Part shown: positions 1-8,538 of the stretch, piece after piece
Layout of the letters: each line of letters begins with the position of its first letter
Numbering within the stretch: position 1 is the stretch's first letter
Assembly: GCA_050942995.1 (NCBI GenBank)
Contig: JBMNOI010000013.1
Span: 1-41,961 of the forward strand
DNA: 41,961 nt
Source: JBMNOI01 sp050942995
GTDB lineage: Bacteria; Chloroflexota; Anaerolineae; UBA1429
Direction: 5' to 3'
Notes under the pieces: generated by a model
Database searches by the model: none
Seen by the model: only the letters and a program-made list of their open reading frames with translations
Told to the model about the DNA's origin: nothing
Made by a program: the position numbers and the translations under genes

Positions 1-84
1 TCCTCGACCACAGATATGTCGATCTTGTCCTCATCGGTCGAACTGTGTCCTGACAATAAAAAAGGTCGGCATTGCGATACAGCT

Positions 85-113
85 ATTATATACTCTGACG
101 GGCTCTCTCTCAA
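85..113 (-). promoter_or_regulatory. Sigma70-type promoter reading off the left edge
   Basis: On the minus strand the -35 box is TTGAGA (108-113) and the -10 box is a consensus TATAAT (85-90), separated by exactly 17 bp. Transcription would start near 78 and proceed leftwards to a gene outside the window. Confidence 0.75.
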
Positions 114-231
114 CGTGGGGCGCATCCTTTTATCCGACAAGCACAAGGGCGCCTTCTCGTTGTGGTCGTGATCGCATGAGCTCCATTCAATGTCCGGCAG
201 GCGCGGCCTGCGAAAAGCGTCTGCACGTCGC

Positions 232-261
232 TTGACACCGACCGTTGATCCTGCCCATAAT
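232..261 (+). promoter_or_regulatory. Sigma70-type promoter for the gene at 419
   Basis: A perfect -35 box TTGACA (232-237) and a -10 box CATAAT (256-261) lie 18 bp apart. The predicted start near 268 leaves a leader of about 150 bases before the ATG at 419. Confidence 0.6.
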
Positions 262-418
262 GGCGTCGTTCGATATCCAAAGGGATGCCGTAGCGCCTTT
301 TTGCCATCGTACGATTATCATATATGCTGTTACATCGTTGCCGCGGTCGCACAGACAGAGTGGATAATCGTCGCCGGGCCTGTGCGTGCCGACCACTATC
401 GCAATGGGAGTATACTTT

Positions 419-1462
419 ATGGATCAGAACACGGCCGCATCAACCATCGATCGCGTGGAATCGCGCCTCGGCCAGTTGCACAAAGACGCGCTCCTCAGCG
501 ACCAGCGCAACCAGATCGGCGAGATCGATGCCCAACTGATCCAGCTGCCCTTTCGGCTGGCTCAACTGCGTTCGCAGGGCTATGCCTACAAATCTCATCT
601 CGAGGTGCAGGTCGCGCAGCTTGCAGAGCGCTGGCCGTCCATCCGTTCTCAAGTGTCCATCGCTCTCGACACCCAGTCCGCCGGATTACGCTCCGAGATC
701 AATCGCGCCGATCAGGCGGTACGACGCCTTCAGCCTCTCAAGGCGCAGCCGCTCAGCGCCGTCCAATCCACGATCAAGAGCGTAGAGGATACTCTATCGG
801 CCGTCGAGAGACGCATTCGGGCGGCTCAACAGGCTGTTGAGGCGATATTCGGCCCCGTGGCCGCGGACATACGGAATCTGGCCCTCGAGGTGCAGCTCTG
901 CGAGCGCATGTTCGAGTGGCTGGCCGGCGCGACGTTCGTTCTCGATCCCGGAGAGGGGCTGGTGGCAGCGACTGAGGCGAGTTGGATCGAGGGCAAGGAT
1001 CAGACGCGGGGCATTCTCTATCTCACCGATCGGCGCATGCTCTTCGAGCGCCGGGAAAAGGTCGCCCGCAAAAAGATCCTCTTTATCACCACGGCCTCAG
1101 AGACGGTACGGGAACTGCGCTGGCAGGTCGCACTGGCGGATATCGAGCGCGTCGATGCCGGTGAGTCGCGCCGGATGCTGATTAGCAAGCGCGAGATATT
1201 GACCGTGACGCCGCGCAGCGGTGAACGTGTCGAGTTTCATCTGGACATGGATTCGGACACCTGGCGGGCCGGTGTGCTGCGTTGCCAGTCTGGCGAGATC
1301 GTCGCCGAGCGGGTCGAGAGCCTGCCGGATGTTCCCGAGTATCTGATCCCGGCCAAGTGTTCATCCTGTGGCGGCTCGATGCGGCAGGCGGGGCGCATCC
1401 GCGGGATTTCGTCCGTCCAGTGCGAGTACTGTGGCGCGACGATTGCGCTGGAGCGGGCATAG
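419..1462 (+). CDS. Coiled-coil, PH/GRAM-like and zinc-ribbon protein
   Basis: Function unknown; 347 residues. The ATG at 419 is chosen over one at 386 because GGGAG sits 8 bases upstream. Residues 1-165 are rich in Q, R, A, L and E with long heptad-like helices and look like a coiled coil. Residues about 178-290 read as a beta-rich PH/GRAM-type domain: the segments ILYLTDRRMLFERR and ISKREILTVTPRSGERVEFHL are typical strands of bacterial PH-like folds. The C-terminus has a zinc ribbon with C314, C317, C335 and C338. There is no signal peptide or membrane segment, so it is probably cytosolic, perhaps associated with membrane or protein partners (inference). It is a single-gene unit with its own promoter and a terminator shared with malQ on the other strand. 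Confidence 0.7.
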   Translation: MDQNTAASTIDRVESRLGQLHKDALLSDQRNQIGEIDAQLIQLPFRLAQLRSQGYAYKSHLEVQVAQLAERWPSIRSQVSIALDTQSAGLRSEINRADQAVRRLQPLKAQPLSAVQSTIKSVEDTLSAVERRIRAAQQAVEAIFGPVAADIRNLALEVQLCERMFEWLAGATFVLDPGEGLVAATEASWIEGKDQTRGILYLTDRRMLFERREKVARKKILFITTASETVRELRWQVALADIERVDAGESRRMLISKREILTVTPRSGERVEFHLDMDSDTWRAGVLRCQSGEIVAERVESLPDVPEYLIPAKCSSCGGSMRQAGRIRGISSVQCEYCGATIALERA

Positions 1463-1503
1463 CCCGGCCGGGTTTACGGGACGCCTGCATCGCCCAACTT
1501 GAT

Positions 1504-1537
1504 AAAAGGGCTACCCCCATGGGGGTAGCCCTTTTTT
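1504..1537. terminator. Bidirectional intrinsic terminator (32-bp perfect palindrome)
   Basis: Positions 1504-1535 form a perfect inverted repeat centred on AT at 1519-1520. It has arms of 15 pairs, including CTACCCCC/GGGGGTAG, with A-tracts on the left and T-tracts on the right. It serves both the upstream plus-strand gene and the convergent malQ. Confidence 0.92.
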
Positions 1538-1556
1538 CGATTGGTATGATCTGCCT

Positions 1557-3107
1557 CTACATCTCCTCGTACTCGACCGGCTCGGCCAGGCTGGGCTGGA
1601 GCTCCTTGCCCGGCTCGATCCAACGACCGGTGAGGATGGCCAGCTCACGCAGCGCATCGGCCAGTTCGGGGCGCAGCATCTCCTGACGATAGCGCCAGGT
1701 CCAGTTACCCTGTGGATTGCCCGGTCTGTTCAGACGCGCTTCGCTGCCCAGCCCCAGGGCATCTTGAAGGGGAAAGATGGCCGTATCGGCCACCGATGTC
1801 GATAGCAGGCGGATGAGCGTCCAGTGCATATCGGTGCCGTCGGTGCCGGTGTAAACGCGGGCGCGATGCTGTACCTCGGGATCTCGGGTGGCGTACCAGC
1901 CCAGGGTGGTGTCGTTGTCGTGGGTTCCGGTATAGGCCAGGCAGTTGGCCGACCAGTTGTGGGGCAGGTGCACATTGCCGGCGTCGGAGTCAAAGGCGAA
2001 CTGGAGCACCCGCATGCCCGGCAATCCCAGTTCGTCGCGCAGGGCGATCACGTCGGGGGTGATGAGCCCCAGGTCCTCGGCGATGATGGGAAGGCCGCCC
2101 AGTTCGTGTTCGAGCACGTGAAAGATATCGCTGCCGGGCCCTTTGATCCAGCGCCCGTTGATGGCCGTTTCCTCTCCGGCGGGCACCTCCCAGTAGCCGG
2201 CGAATCCGCGAAAATGATCGATGCGCACTAGATCGATCTGGGAGAGGACGCGACGCAGCCGGGCGGTCCACCAGGTGTAGCCGTCCCGGCGCATTACCTC
2301 CCAATCATAATGGGGATTGCCCCATAGCTGGCCGGTGGCGCTGAAATAGTCGGGGGGCACGCCGGCCTGCACCCTGGGCATGCCATGCTCGTCCAGAAGG
2401 AACAGTTCTTGATGGCTCCAGACATCGGCGCTATCGTGGCCCATAAAGATGGGCACATCGCCGATGAGGGTGATGTTGGCGTCATTGGCGTAGCGACGCA
2501 CCCGTTGCCACTGGCGGTGGAAGAGAAACTGCAAGAAGCACTGATAATCGACCTCATTTCGCAGTTCGTCACGCCAGCGTTCGACGGCGTGAGGCTCTCG
2601 CAGGGCGACGCTGCGCTCCCACTCGGTCCAAACCGCCCAGTTAAAGCGCAACTTGAGGGCCATGAACAGGGCGTAATCCTCGATCCAGTATGCCTGTTCG
2701 TGGCGAAAGTCCTCTACTTGCTGCCACAGCGCCGGGTTGGCCTGTCGGCGCAGGTGATCGAAGGCGCGACGCAGCACGTGCGTCTTGAATTCGATCACAT
2801 CGCCATAGTTTACATATTCCTCGGCAAAGGGCCTGTCGCGGATCAGATCCTCCTCGACCAGCAGCCCCTCGCGCACCAGCTCTGACAGGTCGATGAGCAG
2901 GGGGTTCCCGGCAAAGGCCGAGAAGGGCTGGTAGGGTGAATCGCCATAGCCGGTAGGACCCAACGGAAGGATCTGCCACACCGTCTGTCCTGCATCGACG
3001 AGCCAGTCGATAAAGCGATAGACGCCGTCGCCCAGGTCACCGATGCCCCAACGTCCGGGCATACAGGTGGGATGGCAAAGGATGCCGGACTTGCGTGTGG
3101 CGGCCAT
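1557..3107 (-). CDS. malQ: 4-alpha-glucanotransferase (amylomaltase), GH77
   Basis: Disproportionates maltooligosaccharides and glycogen-derived dextrins in the cytosol by transferring alpha-1,4-glucan segments. The length of 516 aa is typical of the short, thermus-type amylomaltases. Visible catalytic landmarks are RIDHFRG with nucleophile D297, AEDLG with acid/base E344, and THDND with D397. Their spacing closely matches the family. The N-terminal substrate-binding region contains GDSPYQPFSAFAGNP (about 55-69). The ATG lies 3 nt after the thiI stop. An AGGAG SD sits inside the end of thiI, so the two genes are translationally coupled. Transcription ends at the palindromic terminator at 1504-1537. 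The pairing with thiI looks like genomic packing rather than a shared pathway. Confidence 0.95.
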   Translation of the reverse strand: MAATRKSGILCHPTCMPGRWGIGDLGDGVYRFIDWLVDAGQTVWQILPLGPTGYGDSPYQPFSAFAGNPLLIDLSELVREGLLVEEDLIRDRPFAEEYVNYGDVIEFKTHVLRRAFDHLRRQANPALWQQVEDFRHEQAYWIEDYALFMALKLRFNWAVWTEWERSVALREPHAVERWRDELRNEVDYQCFLQFLFHRQWQRVRRYANDANITLIGDVPIFMGHDSADVWSHQELFLLDEHGMPRVQAGVPPDYFSATGQLWGNPHYDWEVMRRDGYTWWTARLRRVLSQIDLVRIDHFRGFAGYWEVPAGEETAINGRWIKGPGSDIFHVLEHELGGLPIIAEDLGLITPDVIALRDELGLPGMRVLQFAFDSDAGNVHLPHNWSANCLAYTGTHDNDTTLGWYATRDPEVQHRARVYTGTDGTDMHWTLIRLLSTSVADTAIFPLQDALGLGSEARLNRPGNPQGNWTWRYRQEMLRPELADALRELAILTGRWIEPGKELQPSLAEPVEYEEM

Positions 3108-3110
3108 CGT

Positions 3111-4229
3111 TCATTCTCCTGTTTCGTCCATACGGCGGATAATATCCAGCAGTTTGGCGACAGAGCCGCGGGTGACGGGGCTGTTCGGCAGGAACGGGCA
3201 ACTCTCGGCGTGGCGGGTGGAAATCTCGAACGTGCCGATGCGCCGGGCGATCTCGACGATTTCGTCTTTATCCAGACCGATGAGGGGGCGCAGGATCGGC
3301 TTGGGGACGCCGTGTGAGATCACTTCCATATTGGCCAGGGTTTGGCTGGCGACCTGCCCCAGTGCGTCGCCCATAATGACGGCCTGGGCGCCCATCTCCT
3401 CGGCCAGGGCGGCGGCGCGCAGCAGCAGCGAGCGTTTGCAGAACACACAGGCCCAGCGCTCCTCTCCCAGAGCGTACAGCTTTTCCAGGGTCGGGGCGAT
3501 GGTCTCTTCGTGGCTCAGCAGAATCGGGCGCAGATTCCATCCATAGCTGTATCGCGCCAGGACACGAATATTGTCCAGGGCTTTTTGTTTCTCGACTTCG
3601 TTCTGGGCGAAATGGACCGGGATGATCTGGCAGCCTCGCTTCATCATCATCCAGGCCGCCGCGGGCGAATCGATGCCGCCGGAGATGAGGGCGATGGCCC
3701 GCCCGCCGGTGCCCAGGGGCAGGCCGCCGGGCGCCTTGATCACATTACCGAATACCAGTACCTCATCACGGGCCACTTCGACGCCGATAGTGACATCGGT
3801 GTTGTTCGACAGATCCACCTTGCCGTCGAGCTCGCTGACGATGGCTTCTCCCGCCAGACGGTTGATCTCGGGCGAGGTATAGGGAAAGCTCTTGTCAGCG
3901 CGGCGAGCCTGAACGCGGAAGGACACTTTGGGGCCGACGCCCGCTTTGCGGGCCTGACGAACGCACTCGGCCGCGATGGCGTCCATATCCCGCGGCACGG
4001 TGATGACGGCACTGAGCGATACCAGGCCAAAGACGCGGCTCAAAGGCTCTATCGCGTCATCCACGCGGTCGGTTTCGACGTAGACGCGTTGCCCCGCGGA
4101 ATAGACCTGTCCCTCGATGTCGTGCGCCCGCAACGCAGCGCGCACATTGCGGCGCAGTTGCCGCACAAAATAGACCCGATTACGCCCTTTGAGGGCCAGT
4201 TCTCCATAGCGAAGCAAAATACGTCCCAC
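3111..4229 (-). CDS. thiI: tRNA 4-thiouridine synthase ThiI, no rhodanese domain
   Basis: Adenylates and thiolates U8 of tRNA, and in some bacteria supplies sulfur for the thiamine thiazole. The protein has 372 aa: an N-terminal ferredoxin-like/THUMP region (about 1-165, with RYGELALKGRNR at the start) followed by the PP-loop pyrophosphatase domain with SGGIDSP (183-189) and CVFCKR. The C-terminal rhodanese domain of the E. coli enzyme is missing, as in Bacillus and many other bacteria, so the persulfide must come from a partner such as a cysteine desulfurase. The start is GTG at 4229, with AGGAGG 7 bases upstream. It is driven by the promoter at 4254-4281 and followed at 3 nt by malQ. Confidence 0.94.
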   Translation of the reverse strand: MGRILLRYGELALKGRNRVYFVRQLRRNVRAALRAHDIEGQVYSAGQRVYVETDRVDDAIEPLSRVFGLVSLSAVITVPRDMDAIAAECVRQARKAGVGPKVSFRVQARRADKSFPYTSPEINRLAGEAIVSELDGKVDLSNNTDVTIGVEVARDEVLVFGNVIKAPGGLPLGTGGRAIALISGGIDSPAAAWMMMKRGCQIIPVHFAQNEVEKQKALDNIRVLARYSYGWNLRPILLSHEETIAPTLEKLYALGEERWACVFCKRSLLLRAAALAEEMGAQAVIMGDALGQVASQTLANMEVISHGVPKPILRPLIGLDKDEIVEIARRIGTFEISTRHAESCPFLPNSPVTRGSVAKLLDIIRRMDETGE

Positions 4230-4253
4230 GGGCTTCCCTCCTTCACTAATTTC

Positions 4254-4281
4254 ATTATAGCGCCGGCTACATGCGCGTCAA
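4254..4281 (-). promoter_or_regulatory. Promoter of thiI-malQ
   Basis: On the minus strand TTGACG (4276-4281) and a consensus TATAAT (4254-4259) are 16 bp apart. The predicted transcript starts near 4247, leaving a leader of under 20 bases that holds the thiI SD. No equally good promoter is visible for the divergent gene at 4390; a TACAAT at about 4338 lacks a -35 partner. Confidence 0.75.
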
Positions 4282-4389
4282 AGATTGTGCGTCGGGACCG
4301 GAGAAACGATTTGCTGGCCTCGAACCATGGATGCAGGTACAATAGATACACCGAAACAACACACTATTCTGTTACGGCGGAGGAGCGAC

Positions 4390-5388
4390 ATGCACGTCGG
4401 CGAGCAGGTGGCCTATTCACCGGAAAACCTGCGTTTTACGCGGCAGATGGGGGTGAAATATATCGATACCTGTCCTGATCACGGGATGGGATTGGAGGAG
4501 GACGGATACTGGCATGTGGATGCCATGAAGCGCCTGCGGGAGGAGGTGGAGAGCTATGGCCTCGAGCTGGCGGCCATGCACCTGCCCCTGACATCGGGCG
4601 GCATCGAGCGCCAGATCTGGCCCAATATCATGCTGGGGACGCCCGAGCGAGACCGGGACATCGAAAAGGTCGTGCGCTGTATCGAGGCGGCAGCGGCCGC
4701 CGGTGTGCCGTTGTTGCTCTATAATCTGGCCATTCTGCCGGTGGTGCGTTCGCCCCATCGCTCACCGGGGCGAGGTGGGGTCACCTACAGCCATTTCGAC
4801 TATGACGAACTGAAAGATGATCCACCCCTGCCCTATGCGCCGGTGACGGCGGACGAGGCCTGGGAGCGCATCGCCTACTTTATCGAGCGGGTGATTCCGG
4901 TGGCGGAGGAATATGGCGTGCGGATGGGGTGCCATCAGCATGATCCCGGCATGCCACCAGGCGTGGGGTATCGCGGTATCGAGCGGGTGTTGGGCAGTCT
5001 GGAGGGAGTCAAGCGGTTCATCGACCTGAACTCCAGCCCCTATCACGGGTTGAACTTTTGCCAGGGAACTATCTCCGAGATGTGCACCTCTCCGGAACAG
5101 GTGTATGAGGCCATCGAGTATTTTGGGAGCCGCAAGCGGATCTTTTGGGTGCATTTCCGCAACATACGCGGCGGATTCCTGCGTTTTGACGAGGTATTCC
5201 CCGATGAGGGCAATGTCGACATGGTTCGGGCGATGCGGACGTATAAAAAGGTGGGCTACGACGGCGTGTTGGTGCCCGATCATGTGCCCCATTCGGATAT
5301 CGATACTCCCTACGGTCATCGCGCCCGGGCCTATTGTCTGGGGTATATCCGCGCATTGATTCAGGCGGTGGAATCCGAGGCGGACTGA
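4390..5388 (+). CDS. Mannonate dehydratase-like TIM-barrel protein (UxuA family)
   Basis: A 332-aa member of the xylose-isomerase-like TIM-barrel superfamily, closest in motifs to mannonate dehydratase, which turns D-mannonate into 2-keto-3-deoxygluconate. Supporting motifs are QHDPGMPP (183-190, where UxuA has HPDDPP), LNFCQGTISE (221-230), IFWVHFRNIRGG (251-262), FDEVFPDEGNVDMV (266-279) and VPDHVPH. It is slightly shorter than E. coli UxuA. The start is ATG 4390, directly behind a strong GGAGGAG; an upstream in-frame ATG at 4285 has no SD. It is followed at 30 nt by the sialidase-fold gene, so the pair probably handles one carbohydrate. The exact substrate is uncertain; a related sugar-acid dehydratase or epimerase is possible. 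Confidence 0.75.
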   Translation: MHVGEQVAYSPENLRFTRQMGVKYIDTCPDHGMGLEEDGYWHVDAMKRLREEVESYGLELAAMHLPLTSGGIERQIWPNIMLGTPERDRDIEKVVRCIEAAAAAGVPLLLYNLAILPVVRSPHRSPGRGGVTYSHFDYDELKDDPPLPYAPVTADEAWERIAYFIERVIPVAEEYGVRMGCHQHDPGMPPGVGYRGIERVLGSLEGVKRFIDLNSSPYHGLNFCQGTISEMCTSPEQVYEAIEYFGSRKRIFWVHFRNIRGGFLRFDEVFPDEGNVDMVRAMRTYKKVGYDGVLVPDHVPHSDIDTPYGHRARAYCLGYIRALIQAVESEAD

Positions 5389-5418
5389 ACGGCGGAACGA
5401 GTCTGAGAGGAGGCCGAT

Positions 5419-6552
5419 GTGACGAGACGGGACGAGATCGAACTGATCCCTTCTGACGTATGGGATCCGACGGTGCCCGATGCCTGGGAGGGGTGGCCGA
5501 GGCTGTCGGGCCGGGTCGCGCGGCTGTTTACCGCATCGACAGATACCTACGACTATTCACATCACGCCTCTCTGGGAGTCTATGGCGGGCAGCTGTATGC
5601 GTTCTGGAGCAACGGCCGCAACGGTGAAGATCTGCCGGGGCAGGTGCAACGCTGGGCACGGCGCGATGCGATGGGACGCTGGAGTGAGCCAGAATTGTTG
5701 TCTCGGGCGCCCATGAATCCGGCGGGCCATGCCGAGACGACGACGGTGATCAACGGCGGTACGGCGGTGGGCGCGCCGAGGCTGACCGCCTACTACAGTG
5801 AGTACAAAGGGCGGCCGCAGGATGGCGCGGGCGGCACGGGCAAGTGGAGCCTGCCGATGGTGACCGGCGTGCAGGTGTACGACCCGGCAGAGGGTTGGAC
5901 GCATCGCGGCGCCGTGCTGGAGGATTTTCTGCTGAACGAGGGGCCTCGCCGTACGTCTCAGGGGCGCTGGATCATGACGGGCGAGGATCACGCCGGGCGC
6001 ACGCGCATCGCCTATTCGGATGCCCATGACCCGGCCGATCCGGAGTGGCAGGTGGTGGGGGTTCCCCGAGGCGAAGGGCCAATCTATAAGAACGAGGTGA
6101 GCTGGTTCCAGCGGCCCGACGGTAGTCTAGCCCTGTTCATGCGGGATGACGGCGACTCTCGACGGATATGGCTGGCCGAAAGCGTCGACCATGGCGTGGC
6201 CTGGTCCTCGCCACGGCCCACCAACCTCTCCGATGCGACCTCCAAGTGCTGCGTAGGGCAGCTCGGCGACGGCACCTATTACTGCATCTGGAATCCGAAC
6301 CCCACCGGGCGGCGCATTCCGCTGGCCATCGCTCTGTCGGCGGACGGGCGACGCTTTGATCGGGTGGCTATTTTGCGCGATGAGGATACGTCACCGCGGT
6401 TGCCGGGCCGATTCAAGGGACCGGGCTATCAGTATCCGAACGCCATCTCGCACGAGGGCCGGCTTCACCTGATTTATTCGGTGAACAAAGAAGACGTCGA
6501 GGTTCTGAGCGTGAGCCTGACCGATCTGGAGGCGTTGCCGCCGCTGGCATGA
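5419..6552 (+). CDS. Sialidase-fold (BNR/Asp-box) protein, cytoplasmic
   Basis: 377 aa with the look of a six-bladed sialidase beta-propeller. Asp-box-like motifs are visible at ESVDHGVAW (254-262) and LSADGRRF (306-313), and GYQYPNAISHEGRLHLIYSVNK (337-357) is typical of BNR-type exo-sialidase-like proteins. No signal peptide is present, so it would act inside the cell on imported oligosaccharides. I cannot locate a clear FRIP arginine, so true sialidase activity is unproven. Other glycoside hydrolases or lyases share this fold. Translation starts at GTG 5419, 5 bases after GAGAGGAGG. It is probably the second gene of a two-gene unit with the UxuA-like gene. Confidence 0.7.
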   Translation: MTRRDEIELIPSDVWDPTVPDAWEGWPRLSGRVARLFTASTDTYDYSHHASLGVYGGQLYAFWSNGRNGEDLPGQVQRWARRDAMGRWSEPELLSRAPMNPAGHAETTTVINGGTAVGAPRLTAYYSEYKGRPQDGAGGTGKWSLPMVTGVQVYDPAEGWTHRGAVLEDFLLNEGPRRTSQGRWIMTGEDHAGRTRIAYSDAHDPADPEWQVVGVPRGEGPIYKNEVSWFQRPDGSLALFMRDDGDSRRIWLAESVDHGVAWSSPRPTNLSDATSKCCVGQLGDGTYYCIWNPNPTGRRIPLAIALSADGRRFDRVAILRDEDTSPRLPGRFKGPGYQYPNAISHEGRLHLIYSVNKEDVEVLSVSLTDLEALPPLA

Positions 6553-6672
6553 TGCCCGCCCGCCTTTCGAAGGTGGCAAATTGCAGATTGCGCACTTGTG
6601 AACCGCTTGCTTCTGGCATAGACCTTCGGGAGGTGGGTGCCGGAAGATGATGCCGGGGAAGGGTGCGAAAAC

Positions 6673-6701
6673 TTGTCACCGGCAAAGGGCAGTAGTATAC
6701 T
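6673..6701 (+). promoter_or_regulatory. Promoter for the metallopeptidase-rlmN-rpe unit
   Basis: TTGTCA (6673-6678) and TATACT (6696-6701) are separated by 17 bp. The predicted start is near 6708, about 45 bases before the ATG at 6753. Confidence 0.72.
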
Positions 6702-6752
6702 TGGGGGGTCAACAATCTAAACTACGTCTTGCAGGAGGGAGCTAGATCAATA

Positions 6753-7454
6753 ATGTTTTTCCCTGTTTTTGATCCATTGTACTGGTTGATCGCATTACCT
6801 GCTCTCTTACTTGGCTTGTATGCCCAGTTCAAGGTGCAGAGCGCATACAGACGTTACTCGCAGGTACGCAATCGGCGAAATATATCGGGCTATGAGGCGG
6901 CTCAGCGCCTGCTGGAGGCGAGTGGGCTGTATGATGTTCGTGTGCGCGAGACCGGCGGGCAGTTGAGCGACCACTATGACCCGCGCAACAAGGTACTGGC
7001 CCTCTCTCGGGGGGTATCCAGTGTGCCCTCTGTGGCTGCCCTGGGTATCGTCGCGCATGAGGTGGGCCACGCCATGCAGGATGAGCAGGGCTATGTACCC
7101 ATGAAGATTCGCGGCGGGCTGGTGCCGATCGTGCAGATCGGCTCCTGGCTGGGCCCGATCATCTTTATCGCCGGTCTGTTCCTGCCGGTGCCCAATCTCT
7201 CGCTGGTCGGATTGTTGTTGTTCTCGGGCACGTTCATCTTTTCTCTGGTGACGTTGCCGGTCGAGATGGACGCCAGTCGCCGCGCGGTGGCCCTCCTGGA
7301 GCGCAGTGGCTTACTGGTGGGTGACGAGAGCCATGGCGTGCGCAGTGTGCTATCGGCGGCGTCGCTGACCTATGTGGCCGCGGCCGTACAGTCGCTCTCG
7401 ACCATCCTGTACTATCTGTTGATCCTCAGCGGCGGGAGGCGGCGTCGCTTCTAG
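6753..7454 (+). CDS. YugP-like membrane zinc metallopeptidase
   Basis: 233 aa, family of B. subtilis YugP (neutral zinc metallopeptidase, membrane bound). The N-terminal membrane segment covers about 8-26, HEVGH is at 102-106 (two Zn ligands plus the catalytic Glu), and a hydrophobic hairpin spans about 120-165. EMDASRRA beyond it likely provides the third ligand. A final hydrophobic segment sits near 205-225. Substrates are not established for the family; roles in membrane-protein quality control are guessed. The ATG at 6753 is preferred to a TTG at 6729, because the SD GGAGGGAG (6734-6741) overlaps the latter. It is first in an operon with rlmN (gap about 22 nt) and rpe. Confidence 0.88.
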   Translation: MFFPVFDPLYWLIALPALLLGLYAQFKVQSAYRRYSQVRNRRNISGYEAAQRLLEASGLYDVRVRETGGQLSDHYDPRNKVLALSRGVSSVPSVAALGIVAHEVGHAMQDEQGYVPMKIRGGLVPIVQIGSWLGPIIFIAGLFLPVPNLSLVGLLLFSGTFIFSLVTLPVEMDASRRAVALLERSGLLVGDESHGVRSVLSAASLTYVAAAVQSLSTILYYLLILSGGRRRRF

Positions 7455-7476
7455 ATGATGATGTATGCCGGGGCAT

Positions 7477-8538
7477 ATGGCAAAACGTATCGATTTACTG
7501 AACCTGACGCCGGATGAACTGACCGAACAGGTCGTTGCCTGGGGGCAGCCCGCCTATCGGGGCGGGCAGATCTGGGGATGGTTGTATCGCCACCTGATTC
7601 AAGATGTCGACGAGATGGGCAATCTGCCCCGGGCGTTGCGCCAGCGTCTGGCGGACGAGACCTTTATCGGCGGGCTGGAGGCGGTGCACACGGCACTCGC
7701 AGAAGACGGCCTGACGGAAAAGGTGGTGCTGCGTGCCCCGGACGGCCAGTTGCTCGAGGCGGTGCTCATGCGCTATGATGAGCGGTATACCGTCTGTGTC
7801 TCTTCGCAGATCGGTTGCGCCATAGGGTGCCCTTTTTGCGCGACCGGACAGGCGGGGTGGGTACGCGATCTGACCGTCGGCGAGATCATCGTCCAGATTC
7901 TCTACTTTGCGCGCAGGCTGAGGAACGAGGGCGCTGCGGTGAGCAATGTGGTATTCATGGGCATGGGCGAGCCGATGGCGAACTATGAGGCCGTCTGGCG
8001 CGCTATCCGCATCCTGCACGATCCCGCCGGTCTCGGGCTGGGAGCGCGACGATTCACCCTCTCCACGGCGGGGATCGTGCCCGGCATCGAGCGGATGGCC
8101 GGGGAGAATCTGGAGGTGGGGCTGGCTATTTCTCTGCATGCGCCAGACGACGAATTGCGCGATCGACTGGTGCCCCTGAACCGACGCTACCCGCTGGAGC
8201 CGCTGATGGCGGCGGTGCGCGAGTATATTGCGCGCACGGGGCGCCGGGTAACCTTTGAGTATGCTCTGGCGCAAGAGGTGAACGATACGCCCGATCAGGC
8301 GCGGCGCACCGCGCGGTTGTTGCACGGCCTGCTGTGCCATGTGAACCTCATCCCGCTGAATCCGACCGCCGGAAGCGGGTACGAGGCCTCGTCTCGGGAT
8401 CGGGTGTTGCGCTTTCAGGAGATTCTGACACGGGCGGGGATTCCTACCACGGTGCGTTTGCGGCGTGGCATCGAGATTGCGGCGGGCTGTGGTCAATTGC
8501 GCGGACGATATGCGACGCAGGAGCGAGAGGAGCGATAG
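7477..8538 (+). CDS. rlmN: 23S rRNA/tRNA adenine C2-methyltransferase RlmN
   Basis: Radical-SAM enzyme that methylates C2 of A2503 in 23S rRNA and A37 in some tRNAs. 353 aa from the ATG at 7477. The 4Fe-4S ligands are the CxxxCxxC of CAIGCPFC (C114, C118, C121). The methyl-carrying cysteine is C338 in AAGCGQLRG. VVFMGMGEPMANY (GEP motif) and SLHAPDDELRDRLVP are diagnostic, and STAGIVPGI fits as well. An in-frame ATG 12 bases upstream (7465) is an equally possible start, as neither has a strong SD. The stop TAG shares its last base with the GTG of rpe, so the two are coupled. Confidence 0.96.
   Translation: MAKRIDLLNLTPDELTEQVVAWGQPAYRGGQIWGWLYRHLIQDVDEMGNLPRALRQRLADETFIGGLEAVHTALAEDGLTEKVVLRAPDGQLLEAVLMRYDERYTVCVSSQIGCAIGCPFCATGQAGWVRDLTVGEIIVQILYFARRLRNEGAAVSNVVFMGMGEPMANYEAVWRAIRILHDPAGLGLGARRFTLSTAGIVPGIERMAGENLEVGLAISLHAPDDELRDRLVPLNRRYPLEPLMAAVREYIARTGRRVTFEYALAQEVNDTPDQARRTARLLHGLLCHVNLIPLNPTAGSGYEASSRDRVLRFQEILTRAGIPTTVRLRRGIEIAAGCGQLRGRYATQEREER

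Larger units (their letters stand above)
1..418. other. Intergenic region with two opposing promoters
   Basis: No convincing gene lies here. Short frames on both strands have neither a ribosome site nor a recognisable product. The stretch carries a strong minus-strand promoter (85-113) that drives transcription out of the left edge, and a plus-strand promoter (232-261) for the gene at 419. A weaker second plus promoter is possible, with TTGCCA at 301-306 and TATGCT at 323-328, 16 bp apart. The minus transcript would start near 78. Its coding start cannot be fixed: an ATG at 34 and a TTG near 57 both run off the window, and neither has a well-spaced SD. Confidence 0.6.

Noticed and set aside
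190..840. Open frame overlapping the start of the first gene
   Set aside because: It contains the promoter elements of the gene at 419, is in another frame, and its composition is Arg/Ser/Pro-rich as expected of a GC-rich shadow.
3342..4478. A 378-codon frame antisense to thiI and spanning the thiI promoter
   Set aside because: It is a shadow of thiI, with no SD, and crosses a well-supported promoter and the start of the divergent gene.
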